Positions 21,283-32,925 of a stretch of DNA of 64,000 bases are shown one piece after another. The notes beneath the pieces were generated by a model that saw only the letters and a program-made list of their open reading frames with translations, did no database searches and was not told the DNA's origin. Origin of the DNA: Coix lacryma-jobi var. lacryma-jobi (taxonomy: Eukaryota > Streptophyta > Magnoliopsida > Poales > Poaceae); assembly GCA_009763385.1 (NCBI GenBank), contig CM019830.1:97404649-97468648 (forward strand), in the 5' to 3' direction. Both the position numbers and the translations under genes were made by a program. Numbering within the stretch: the first letter of the stretch is position 1; every line of letters begins with the position of its first letter.

Positions 21283-24200
21283 CTATGCACCGACCTCCAC
21301 GCTAGGATGAAATCTCTTTAGATAACGTCCATTAATCGCCCTAGCAAACTCTTCTCCTTGGAGGGTTTTTAGAATGTACGCGTTACCGGGAACACACCTC
21401 AGAACCCGAAAAGGCCCTTCCCAGTTAGGGGACCATTGCCGAATACCTTGTCTTTGGTACCGATCGGCAAGATAATTTTCCAAACCAAGTCTCCTTCTTC
21501 GAATCCTTTTTCTTTCACTTTCGAGTTGTAGTACTTGGCAACGCGTATCTTGTTCCTTTCAATATTTTCCAAGGCTTTGAGACGAATCAAATGCAAATCC
21601 TCTAGCTCATCCATCATCAAATCTTTATAATCTTCTTTAGCTAGGTCGCTCTGCAATGTAATTCGTCTTGATCCCCGATTGCAACTCCCATGGTAGCACT
21701 GCGTGATGCCCATAGACCAACTCGTATGGTGACGTCTGAGTCGACCCATGACAAGCCATTCGGTAAGCCCACAAAGCTTCGTTGAGTACCAAGTGCCACC
21801 TTTTAGGTTTTTTCTTCGATCTTCTTCTGAATATCTTAATCATGATTTTGTTAGAAGCTTCTGCCTGCCCATTGGCCTGTGCATAATAAGGAAGAATTAT
21901 AGAGTTTAATCCCCATCCCTTCGGCAAAGTCACAAAACTCAGAGGAAGTGAACTGAGTTCCCTGATCGGTAGTGATGGACTGAGGAATGCCGAATCGGTA
22001 AATGATATGCTCCCTGACGAAGGACACCATGTTCTCTGACGTCACCTTCTTCAATGGGATGGCTTCAACCCACTTAGTGAAATAATCCGTGGCTAACAGA
22101 ACAAACTTATGTCCCTTGCTAGATGGAGGGTGGATCTGGCCGATCAAATCAATGCCCCACCCTCTGAAAGGCCAAGGCTTAATGATCGGATTCATGGCCG
22201 ATGCTGGGGCCCTTTGCACATTGCCGAATCGCTGGCAATCCTGACAACCTCTGTAGTATTCAAAGCAATCTTCGAGCATAGTCGGCCAAAAATATCCAGT
22301 CCTCCTGATTATCCATCTCATACGGTGAGCTGACTGGTGTGCACCACATACGCCTTCGTGCACCTCATACATCAGTTTCCTAGCCTCGTCTTGGTTCAGG
22401 CACTTAAGCAAAACCCCATCTATGGATTTGTAGTACAATTGATTGTCCAAGAGCGTAAACTTAAGAGCCTTGTACCTGAGTTTTCGGGAGACTTTTCTGG
22501 ATGGGTCCCTGAGGTAATCGGCAATGTTGTCTCTCCAGTCTTCAATTGCCTGATTATCACTTGGGATTACTTGATCATCTTCTGGGGTTGTTTGCTCTTC
22601 CTCAAGTGCAAAAATGTTTTGATTCTCCCTATACCCGGATGCTGCCTGAGCCAACTGGTTTGCTTCTTCGTTTTGCCCCCTAGGATATGTTGCAAGGTTG
22701 CTGATCGAAACTGTTTAAGGAGCTCTTGGCAACCTTCGAGATATTCCTGCAGCGTGTCGTTTTTGCACTCGTACTCACCTGTCAGCTGCCTGATCACCAA
22801 CTCCGAGTCACCGAAGATCTCCACGGCATCTGCCTTAACGTCCACAAGCAACCGCAATCCTCGAAGCAGTGCCTCATACTCCGCTTGATTATTAGTCACC
22901 GGGTACTCGATCGGTATAGAGTATTTGAAAGGTGCCCCCTTGGGAGAAATCAACATGATCCCGACTCCACCACCTTTGCTACACGATGATCCATCAAAAA
23001 ACAATGCCCAGGGGGCAATGGTTACTATGTTAGCGTTAGGATCACGATGGTGAGTGACGAAATCAGCCATAATCTGGCCTTTAACAGCCTTTGCCGATTC
23101 AAAACGCAAATCAAATTCAGAAAAAGCTAAAACCCATTTACCGATCCTTCCACTTAAAATCGGCATTGATAACATGTGCTTGATTACATCAAACTCTGAT
23201 ACTACCACGCATTCGGCATTCAATAGATAGTGCCGAAACTTGGTACAGGAATAGAAAACGCACAAGCACAACTTTTCCGTAGCCGAATACCTCGTTTCGG
23301 GGTCCAGTAGCTTTCGGCTAAGATAGGCTACGACTCTCTCTTTTCCTTCGAATTCTTGCATGAGGGCCGACCCTATTGTTAGGTTGTCGGCCGCCACGTA
23401 CAACTTGAAAGGCTTGTCGAGTTGTGGAGGAACCAATACTGGTGGTGCCTTCATGTATTCTTTGATTTCATCGAAAGCCTTTTGTTGCACGTCACCCCAC
23501 ACGAACTCCTGATCTTTCTTGAGCTTCAACAGGTGAGAGAATGGTAGCACGCGCTCGGACAAGTTGGATATGAACCTTCTGACAAAGTTGATCTTGCCGA
23601 GCAGTGATTGCAGTTCTTTGAGATTGGTCGGCGGCACTACCTTATCAATTGCTTCCATGCTCTTTTTGCCACCTCGATGCCTCTTTTGTGGACCAAGAAT
23701 CCCAGAAACTCACCGCCGACACCCCAAATGCACACTTGGTTGGATTCATCTTTAAACCGTGTTTCCTTGTGCACTCCAGGGTCTTCCTTAAATCGGCTAA
23801 GTGTCTTTCTTTGCTTCCCGACTTGACCACCACGTCATCAATGTAGATCTCTACGATTTTGCCGATCAACTCATGAAATATGTAATTCATGGCTCGCTGG
23901 TAAGTAGCACCGGCATTTTTCAAACCAAAGGTCATGACAATCCATTCAAACAAACCTATATGGCCAGGGCACCTGAAGGCGGTCTTTGCCACGTCCTCTG
24001 CAGCCATGAAGATCTGGTTGTAACCCGCATTGCCGTCCATAAAGCTTATAATTTCAAAACCGGCCGAAGCATCTACTGGCATTTGGATAACCGTCCATAG
24101 GAGTGGCTTTGTTGAGGTTCCTGAAGTCGATGCAGACTCTCATCTTCCCGTTCTTCTTGTACACCGGGACAATATTGGAGATCCAGTCCGCATATCGACA

Positions 24201-25222
24201 CGGCCGAATGAAATTAGCTTCTAGTAATCTTTCCACTTCCTTTTTCACGTCGGCCAACACCTCCTCCTTGTAGATCCTACGCGGAGGTTGTTTATATGGG
24301 CGGTACCCGGGTTTGATCGGCAATTTATGCTCAACGATGGACCGATCTAATCCGGGCATTTCTGTGTAGTCCCAAGCGAAACAATCTTTGAACTCTTTTA
24401 GAAGATCTACTAATTGCACTCTGAAATCAGGGTCTAAACTGGAACTTACAAACATCGGCCTCTTCTTACTTGCGTCACCAACATCCACCTCTTCCAACTT
24501 GTCGGCCGACGTGAAGCCACGTCCCAGTTTGCCCTCGCTGTTGTCGGTTGGGTTATCCATCTAAAAGAAGCTTTGAGAGCCGATTGCTTGGATCGGCTGT
24601 TGATCCCTGCCGTAGACGTTGACAGGACCTTCTCCCCACACACGATGGAGAAGCAATCTACTCCGTCGAATTCCCAGTAAGTGGGCTCAATGGTAGCAAC
24701 ACTCACCGAGTCGTCAGCTTGGACAATCTCGATGTCATCTCCAACCCACTGAATGAGTATTTGGTGCATGGTCGAAGGTATGCAGCAGTTGGCATGGATC
24801 CAATCCCTGCCCAAAAGCAGGCTATATGCCCCCTTGCCATCAATGACAAAGAAGGTCGTGATGAGCGTCTTGGATCCAATCATCAGTTCCACGTGCACGG
24901 CACCCCGAGTGTCAGAGGGATTGCCGGCAAAGTCACGGAGTATCATGTCCGTTTTGAGCAGATCTTCATCGTTCATGCCCAGCTTTCTGAAGGTGGCGTA
25001 AGGCATGATGTTGATCGCTGCGCCGCCATCGACAAACATCTTGGTCAGCGGCTTTCCGTTGACGTACCCCTTGACATACAACGGCTTTAAATGCCGATGC
25101 TTGGCTGGTTTGTCAAATGCTGCCTTCTGAGACAACACGAGCTGTGCCGCGAGCTCGTCGTGCTCGGCCTCGTCAGAGTCCGAATACACCTCGTCCTGTG
25201 CCCCCCGGCCGGCAGGAGCCAT
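21283..25222 (-). pseudogene. Gypsy-2 pol (protease-RT-RNase H-second RNase H-integrase), broken
   Basis: The protease region (25222-24700) has FVDGGAAINIM and YSLLLGRDWI. RT spans about 24500-23650, with KMRVCIDFRNLNKAT and YIDDVVVKS. A gypsy-type RNase H follows (LYVAADN, YSATEKLCL), then a second one at about 23010-22640 with FFDGSSCSKGG, NNQAEYEALL and GDSELVIRQL. Integrase covers 22570-21283: a HHCC finger ending CQDCQRF, then GIDLIG, TTDQGTQF and GQAEASNK with the DDE residues, and a C-terminal end WEGPFRVLR. Frames change near 24600, 24080, 23700, 22640, 21930, 21720 and 21400. The extra RNase H is diagnostic of the Tat clade. The polyprotein is inactive as it stands. Confidence 0.88.
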
Positions 25223-27839
25223 GAATTCCAGGGGAAGGAAGAGTCATGGCCACGTCAGCGCCTTTGTCAGTGTCGTCTGGCTTTTCCTTTGGGCGCCACT
25301 CTTGCTTCTTCCCATCGGCAGCTGCTTCTTCCAACTCCCTATTCCGGAGGCGCTGCACCCTCCTTTTCTGGCTCTTTCTGAGCCCTGGCGGGCACCACTG
25401 CCCCTTTTGCCACCTATGGGCGGGGCGTGGCCTCCTCGCTGTCGTCCTGGTGGTGCGCCCACTCCTGATCGGCATATCTTTTGGCTTGCCGATCCGGGCT
25501 TTCCATTTTTAGGCGCCGATCGTCCATTGGGATGCTGCTCCCAATCTTTCGTGGACGGGACGGCGGTTGACTCGAGCCTGCCTATACCCCTTGTACTGAT
25601 CGCTGCACTCAGGGCAGTTATTGACGGCAGGCAGCTTCAAGCCTTCGTTCCAGCAGTGGCGGAAGAACGGGCATTCCCAGTGAGCCTGCTCCTGCTCTTG
25701 GCGGCGTTCCTGCTCCCTGTGGTAGGCCTGTTCTCTGCGGTAGGCCCTCTCCTCCAGACGGTACCGGTACTCCTCCGTGTGACCGTCTTCACGCTGATAT
25801 TCTTCTGCGAATCTCTGTCCTCGCGTTGGAGACGCCTCCGCTCTTTCTCTCCTTCCGGCGCCACTTGTTGAGGAGATCCCTGTGGGTAGGCCTGCGCCTG
25901 GAAGATGACTCCCCGTGCTCATATCGACTATTCGTGGTCTGGGTACGCTGCCGGAATTCATCGCTGGTGATCTGCCGATCGGGGTCCACTGTGCCAGACT
26001 CGCGCGCTTTGTCGGAGGTGAGGACTTTGACTTTGCCCTTGCCCCTGGGGTCCTCTGGAGCTACCATGTTCACTGAGAAGAACACGGCGTTCTGGGCGAA
26101 GGGTTAGCATCGATCTTCATCTTGCCATTGAACTTGATGTGGCCGTCCTGGATGGCCTTCTGGATCCTTGTCCTGAACACACGGCAATCATTAATAGAAT
26201 GAGTGTTAGTGTTGTGGAAACCGCAGTACTTCTTGTCCTTGACCCCTCCAGGACGCAGCATCGGGTGATCCGGGGTAGCCTGATTCTCCCTTCGGCGACC
26301 AGGAACTCGAAGAGCTTGTCGGCCTTGGTGACGTCGAAGTCGTATGCCCCCTTCTGCTGGCGCAGCCATTGCTTGTTGGCCTGGGTCGGCTCCTTGTCCC
26401 AGTTGAGCTCTGCAGCGGCCACCTCATCTTCAGCGTCGGTAGTCATCGGCTTCGTCCAGGAAAGCCTGATACATCTGGGCCGCGACATTGTCCTTCTGGA
26501 AGCGCCCTTCCCTCCGGAAGCCTTGCGCTTGGATAGTCATCTCATTCAGCCGGCGAGAGAGATGACCCAAGTCTTCAAACTCTTGACCGAACAGCTTGTC
26601 CCTAATGCTCGGGAGCATGCCTGCCACGGCCAATGGTGGAAGCTGATCGTCCGGCAGGTGCATGCCGAAGCACTGGCTCTTGACTTCCCTGAACCTGCGC
26701 AGGTAGTCCTGTGGTGTCTCATTTGGCCTCTGGCGCACGTACATGATGTCCACCAGTTTCTTCTCCTTGGTGCCCGTGTAGAAGTGTGTATGGAACTTTT
26801 GTTCCAAGTCTGCCCAAGAGAGAATAGAGCCCGGCGGTAGTGACGTGAACCATGCGAATGCCGGTCCAGTGAGTGACGACGGGAAGTACCGAACCCTGAA
26901 GGCATCTTCGGTATTGGCCTCCCCAAGCTGGAGCAGATAACGACTGACGTGCTCCACCGTGCTGGTGTCGTCTAAGCTGGAGAACTTGGACAGGTCTGTC
27001 GGCACTTTGACTCTGGGAGGCAGAGCCACACGGTGGAACCATTCGGGGAACGGAGACCTGTAAGCATAAGTGCCCTTAGGCTTCAGGCCGAAAGTGCGCT
27101 GCATCATATCCGCCATCTTCTCTAGCATGACATCGACATTAGAGTCGGCGGTCTTTTCGGCCGTCGGCTTCCCATATCCTGGATGTGGGGCGCCCTCTAT
27201 GTTGTGAGGCTCAAGCATCTCATGGTACCCGTTTCCGTAGTAGTCCTTTATGAGCCTATAGGTTTGCGGGGAGATCTTGCGTGTTGACTCTGGCGGCTGA
27301 CCCTTAGTGCCGAACGTGAGCTGACCCATGGTCGGCAATTGGCCCTCTGGCGTGTGCTTCTCTTGAATGGTCATCCCGCTTGATTGAGCCTTAGGCGGGG
27401 TCTCCTCACCAGCAGCTCCTGCCCCTTGAGGTGATCCGGCAGGTTGAAAAGATGTGGCCCCGCTATAGGGCCAAACTCCGCCTTCATGAGTTCGTCGGCC
27501 TTGGGGCCAATTGGGCGATCATGATGGTGCGGAAAGTGTTGAGAAACGCCCCATGCATGCGACCGATGGCACCAGAGACAGCTTCGTTGACTATGTGAGA
27601 CATTTTCAGCACTGCCTCCTCTTCCCCGGGATCATTCGGGTTGAGCTGGACGGGCTTCGGCAGATCGTGCAGACGGCGAACCTTTCCGCTCTTGTTCTTG
27701 GAAAGGCTTCTAGGCACTTGGCCTGGAATTCGGCACAAGCATTATCCACCTGCTCTTTGTACTCGTCGGGTAGTTCAGCGAGCTGCACCTGCACGAGCCC
27801 CGCCTTGTTGCTGGCCTCGGCTTCAGTGACTTCGACCAT
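25223..27839 (-). pseudogene. Gypsy-2 gag, broken
   Basis: The start is the ATG at 27839 (MVEVTEAEASN), 18 bases after the primer site. The long frame 27374-26430 holds the retrotransposon gag domain (DAFRVRYFPSSLTGPAFAWF, LRRFREVKSQC). Frames then change near 26440 and 26290, continuing with YCGFHNTNTHSINDCR and, at about 25700-25600, a zinc-knuckle-like CPFFRHCW...NCPEC typical of Tat Gags. At least five frame changes separate these pieces, so no full Gag is encoded. Confidence 0.8.
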
Positions 27840-27856
27840 TGCTGGAGGAAAAAGGG

Positions 27857-27873
27857 TCCCACCGGGCGTGCCA
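27857..27873 (-). promoter_or_regulatory. Gypsy-2 primer binding site
   Basis: On the minus strand TGGCACGCCCGGTGGGA lies seven bases after the 5' LTR. This matches the non-Met tRNA primer sites usual in Tat-group elements. I did not assign the tRNA. Confidence 0.7.
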
Positions 27874-27880
27874 AAAAGTG

Positions 27881-29274
27881 TGTTGGCACCAAAAGTGACG
27901 CACTGTGCCAATCACACAGCAAGCCGGAGAAGCTAGCTTCAAACGTGGCCCGGGTGCTCAGAAGTCCGGTGCGTGCCAGTCAGTTTGCCCTGCAACTAAC
28001 AAAGGAGTAAACTGTTAAATACAAAGCTGGAACATGCCGGGTATGACCAGACAGTTCCAAGATGTACGGCCCTGAAGCCACTTACGACGACATATAGCTA
28101 TGAAAGCTATCTGCCAACAGGTTTAAAGATCATTCGGCAGTATGAACGAAGTTACGTGAATAACAAGTTGCCGAATACGTTTGCATGAGAATTGTACTTG
28201 CATGGTATATTAACTATGAATTAAAGTTTAACCAATCTCGATTGTGCAACCGAGTTGGGGTCCATGGGGATTGAACATACAAATCGCATAATTAAACTAA
28301 TCTAAAGCCTGCGCCTGCCGCACGACACCTAGCCTTATCATAGATCAAACATACTTAACGTGCATGAACCCTCACCACGTGGCAATCTAGATACGATCAA
28401 ATCGGCTATTACGGACAATAGATCTACTGCATGGAAGACTTTACAATAATGAATATGAAAGAACAGGATAGATCTATAAAAGACAGAGCCGAACCGAGCG
28501 AGATCTAGATTGGGCAAAAGAGTGTTACAAATATACATAAAACATTAAACATACAGCAACACAAGGTAACTTAATGAATCTATTAGATTTGCCAAACCTA
28601 ATAGAGCCGATAACTATTTTTACCCATGTCTTAATCCCCGCACGATACAAGGCATAAGCAAAAACTTCCCGTCATTAGCTTAAATCCGCCGCATACCTAA
28701 GCTAAACAACGAGACTACTTGCATCAAATCTAAATCCGCCGCACGATACTAGACATGATAACAAGGTTGTCGGGACTTACGGAGGTCGACGGATCGATGA
28801 CTCCTCTCGAAGAACACGACGACACGACTTGGACTCGAAGATGGCACGGGGCCGGTTGGTTGTATTGATTGTACCTGTTTACAGTGGTTCCGGGTTTATA
28901 TTTATACCCTGGTGCTCTACGAGTCCTAGAAGGATACGATTACAACGATAAAATCAGGAAACTATCTAAAATATGATGCCTTCTGCTCCAAGCCTCCCTT
29001 AATAATCGGCACGTGCTAACAATGACGAGATCTCCTGTTGCCAAATCTTCTGACATGCCGTATTTTGTCGCAAACCGACTTAGCCTGAGGTAGCCGACCG
29101 CAGCGCCATATTGCCGAATCCACTCCTCGTTTGACCAGTCGCCTCCACAGCCTTGCCGAATCGATTGGATTAGCCGACCGTGCTTGCTGTCTACCGAATC
29201 CCTCAGGTGGTGATTTCTCCCGAACCTGCGCCGTGCTGGCCCACTTGTCATAGTGCAAAAATTCTTTGTTAACA
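27881..29274 (-). repeat. Gypsy-2 5' LTR with promoter TATA
   Basis: This 1394-base LTR has on the minus strand TATAAATATAAA at 28906-28895, the likely promoter for gag-pol. It differs from the 3' LTR by scattered substitutions and short indels. The five bases after it, 29275-29279 (GCTAC), are the target duplication. Confidence 0.9.
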
Positions 29275-29279
29275 GCTAC

Positions 29280-30684
29280 CATTCCGGTGAGGTCTGGCCA
29301 CGCACGGCGGTGGACCGGATCACGGCGGAGCTGTTCCGGCGAACCTAGGCTGTAGCAGTAGAACGAGGGCTATGAGTTCAGAGCCTCACCCTGATGCTGG
29401 CTAGTAGCTGGTTCAAGCGGAGGAAGTAACTAGAGAGGAGAAGTCCACGGAGCAGTGGCTTGCGGCGACGATGCTCTGGCGAAGAAGATTATGTTCCGCG
29501 AGACCTGAGCGCCAAAGGAAAAACATTGAGCCAATGTGTAAACCTGGGTCAAGGCGAACATAACATGAGACAAGGAGAGTAGAGATTGCCCGGTTGACGG
29601 GCCACTGTGAGATCGAGCTCGTCGGCGTTTTCGCCCGGCGGGAAGAAGACGGCGAGCACAAGCGCTCTGAGGTAGTAGAGATAGAAAGGATGCTCCTGGA
29701 GGTGCTCAAGTGAGTAGAGAAGTTATAGTTGCGGTCAATTTTGGATGAGGACGATCAGAGGCAGTGAATTTGGGATTTGGATGGAAAGGAGCCCGTCGGT
29801 GCCCTAGGTGGCAAAACGGCGACGGCGAGCTCAGGAGAAGGCGCCATGACGCGAGGGAGAGCGCCAGCAGCTGCTTCACTTTGCCACGAACACGGTTGCG
29901 AGCTCATTCGAGAGAGAACGACGCCCTTCGCGCGGTCAGCGCTGATCAAAGATCAGCTCCCACCGCCATGAACAGGAGAAGAAACATATCCCCCCTTTTT
30001 CCTTTATGCCCTTTCGGAAATTTTTAAATTACTTTAGATTTTTAATATAAGTTGAAAATATGTTAAAGTATCAAATGCTCAGATTCAATACTGAACATCT
30101 TTTATTTTTGCAACATATGCAAAATATGCTTAGATTTTGAATTAGGGTTTGAAAATCAAAAAGGGACAAAAGGGCAAATGTATTTTCACAATTACTTTTG
30201 ATTTCATATAAGAACTTGAAAAACTTTATATATCAAAGTTGATCCTTATCAAAATGGAGCAACTTTGTTTTTTAGAGTTTACCCAAATTCTTTTTAGATT
30301 AAGAATTAAGAAAAAGGGAACAAAATAGGATTTTTAAATTAACTACATTACTTAATTGAATTCCGACCAAAATTGAATTATACCTCAATGGTAACTTGAA
30401 ACATGTTCCAAATACACCTTTGAGACATAATACCAAGATGTAGTCTAAAATTCAATTACTATATAAGAAATTACCATAGTACCCCTTATATAGCATAAAA
30501 GCACAATTCACAACAAGAAAGCATAGACTAGGGTTGCAAACTTAAACACCCTCATCCACTAAGCACAAGCATAAAGAATAAAACTTGTTTTAGTGAATGC
30601 AAAATTGGGTTATCAATTCAAATGAAATGCCAGTGCTTATGATGACATGTCAGGTTTTAGTCTGCTTAACACCAGAGTGTTACA
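29280..30684 (-). repeat. Gypsy-1 3' LTR, proximal part
   Basis: Continues the Gypsy-1 3' LTR after the Gypsy-2 insert and matches 39065-40482. It ends CCAGAGTGTTACA at 30684. The TATA-like TATATAAGG (minus, 30491-30483) is preserved. Confidence 0.9.
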
Positions 30685-30699
30685 GCTCTTTCCCCCTTA
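30685..30699 (-). promoter_or_regulatory. Gypsy-1 polypurine tract
   Basis: On the minus strand AAGGGGGAAAGAGC directly precedes the TGTAAC start of the 3' LTR. Confidence 0.85.
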
Positions 30700-30854
30700 A
30701 AGAAATCTCGCCCCGAGATTTAACCTGTAGGCTAACTAATGGAAAGGAAATGTGTCAGGCACTTCCATTACTAACCTTTACATAAAGCAGGGGATAGGTC
30801 ATCATATAACAGATTACAAGAACTATACAGAAGAAAGAAACTCAGGAAAACTTT

Positions 30855-32925
30855 TTAAGGAAACTCTTCCGACTCCCATGTGGCTTCATCTTCCGTATGT
30901 TGATTCCATTGAACCATGTAGAACTTGACAGTTCTTTTTCGAGTGACTCGATCTTTCTGGTCAAGAATCTTGATAGGATACTCTGAGTATGTCAGATCAG
31001 GCTCTAATTCAATCTCTTCAACATGAATGACATGATCAGACACTTGAAGACAATTCTTTAACTAAGAAACATGGAACACATATGAACTAATGATAGCTGT
31101 GGTGGTAAATCAAGTTGATTCCACCTTTCCACATCTTTTAAGGATCTGATAGGGACCTATATATCGCGGTGCCAACTTTCCTTTGATTCCAAATCGAGTA
31201 ACTCCTTTCATTGGTGATACCTTAGAGATAGACATAATCACCAACTTTAAAGGTAAGAGACCGTCGTCTCTTATCAGCATAACTCTTTTGCCTGGATTGT
31301 GCTTTCTTCATGTTCTCTCGAATCAATCTGACTTTTTCTTCAGCTTCTTTAACTAAGTCAACCCCCAAAGAGACTACGTTCTCCAGGTTCAGACCAACTT
31401 AACGGTGTTCTACATCTTCTGCCATACAGAGCTTCAAATGGTGCCATCTTAATGCTCTCTTGATAATATTTATTGTAAGAGAACTCTGCTAAAGGCAAAC
31501 ATTCATCCATTTCTCTGAATAATTGAGTACACAGGATCTTAACATTTCTTCTAAGATCTGATTAACTCTTTCAGTCTGACCCCCGGTCTGTGGATGATAA
31601 GCTATACTATGCAGAAGCTGGGTACCCAAAGACTTATGTAAGTGCCTCCAGAAAACATTGACAAACTGTGTCCCTCTATCAGACACAATAGTCTTTGGAA
31701 TGCCATGTAGACTTACAATTCTGTCAAAATATATCTTGGCATAGCTAGATGCTGATATGCTATTAAACAGATATGAAATGAGCTGATTTGGTCAGACGAT
31801 CAACAATGACCCATATGGAATCGAACCCTTTCGATGTCCTGGGCAGACCCACTATGATGTCCATACTAATGTCATCCCACTTCCAAGATGGAATTGGCAA
31901 TGGTTGCAATTCTCCAGCAGACCTAAGATGAACTACCTTCACTTTCTGACAAGTATCACATTTAGCTACATAACTAGCAATTTCAAGTTTCATCTTAGTC
32001 CACCAGAATCTCTGTTTCAGATCATGATACATCTTATTACTGCCTGGATGCACTGAAAATCTTGTTGCATGAGCTTCATCAAGAATCTGTTTTCTGAGTT
32101 CAGGAACCTTTGGAACCACTAACCGATCCTTAAACCAAATCACCCCAGCTTCATCTATTTTGAAATTGGAATTCTGCTCAGAGTGAATCTTTTCTTTCAG
32201 ATGGATCATACCTTGCGTTCCTTTTGGGCTGCAATGATCTGATCTTTAATGGATGATTGAATGGTCACATTTGCAAGATTTTCTTGTGGAATCATTTCAA
32301 GGCTTAACCTTTCAAACTCATGGCACAAGGTAATATCTATTGGCTTGACTTCCAGACAATTGCAATGACCCTTTCGACTGAGTGCATCTGCCACTACATT
32401 GGCTTTACCTTGGTGATAGTGTACTTCAATATCATAATCTTTTATCAGTTCTAACCATCTTCTCTGATGCATATTCAACTCAGACTGAGTGAAGATGTAT
32501 TTCAAGCTTTTATGATCAGTATATATGTGACAAGTATTACCCAACAAATAATGTCGCCAGATCTTTAGAGCATGGACTACAACTGCCAACTCTAGATCAT
32601 GTGTTGGATAATGTTCTTCGTGCCGCTTAAGCTGTCGTGAAGCGTAGGCAATGACTCTGCCTTCTTGCATCAGTACACACCCAATGCCTTTGCTTGAAGC
32701 ATCACAATAAACATCAAAGGATTTTTCAATGTCTGGCTGAGCTAATACTGGTGCAGTTGTCAATAACTTTTTCAAAGTCTGAAAAGCTTCCTCACATTTT
32801 GTTGACCATACAAACTTGGTGTCATTCTTTAACAGTGTTGTCATTGGTTTAGAGATCTTGGAGAAGTCAGGGATAAATCTACGATAATACCCTGCTAATC
32901 CTAAGAAACTCCGAACTTGATGTAC
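30855..32925 (-). pseudogene. Gypsy-1 RNase H-integrase-chromodomain, broken
   Basis: RNase H lies in 32844-32206 (FDVYCDASSKGIGCVL, HDLELAVVVHALKIW, YTDHKSLKYIF). Integrase starts in 32209-31763 with the HHCC finger (H..H, CDTCQK) and WDDISMDIIVGLP. It continues in another frame at 31686-31489 with MSDRGTQF and YHPQTGGQTER, giving the DDE triad. The last frame, 31043-30855, ends with a chromodomain: YPIKILDQKDR, VKFYMVQWNQH, DEATWESE. Chromodomains at this position are known in chromoviruses and bind methylated histone H3 tails, steering integration to heterochromatin. Shifts near 32208, 31750, 31480 and 31100-31400 break the chain. Confidence 0.88.

Larger units (their letters stand above)
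15180..29274 (-). mobile_element. Gypsy-2: Tat-lineage Ty3/gypsy retrotransposon with antisense genes
   Basis: This element of 14,095 bases has LTRs 15180-16572 and 27881-29274 (TGTTGGCACC...GTTAACA) and a perfect GCTAC duplication at 15175-15179 and 29275-29279. On the minus strand: 5' LTR, primer site, gag, protease, RT, RNase H, second RNase H, integrase. On the plus strand, between integrase and the 3' LTR, lie two spliced genes. The double RNase H, YIDDVVVKS in RT and antisense plant-mobile-domain gene are known features of the Tat/Ogre group. LTR differences are modest (a few substitutions and one- to two-base indels), so it is the youngest of the three nested elements on this side by both nesting and appearance. 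Confidence 0.9.

Noticed and set aside
29764..30027. Open frame in a GC-rich block, repeated at 39555-39836
   Set aside because: LTR shadow in both Gypsy-1 LTRs, with low-complexity Arg-rich content and no motif.
32206..32209. Overlap of RNase H and integrase frames in Gypsy-1 as programmed frameshifting
   Set aside because: No slippery site is evident, and several similar shifts nearby point to ordinary indel decay.
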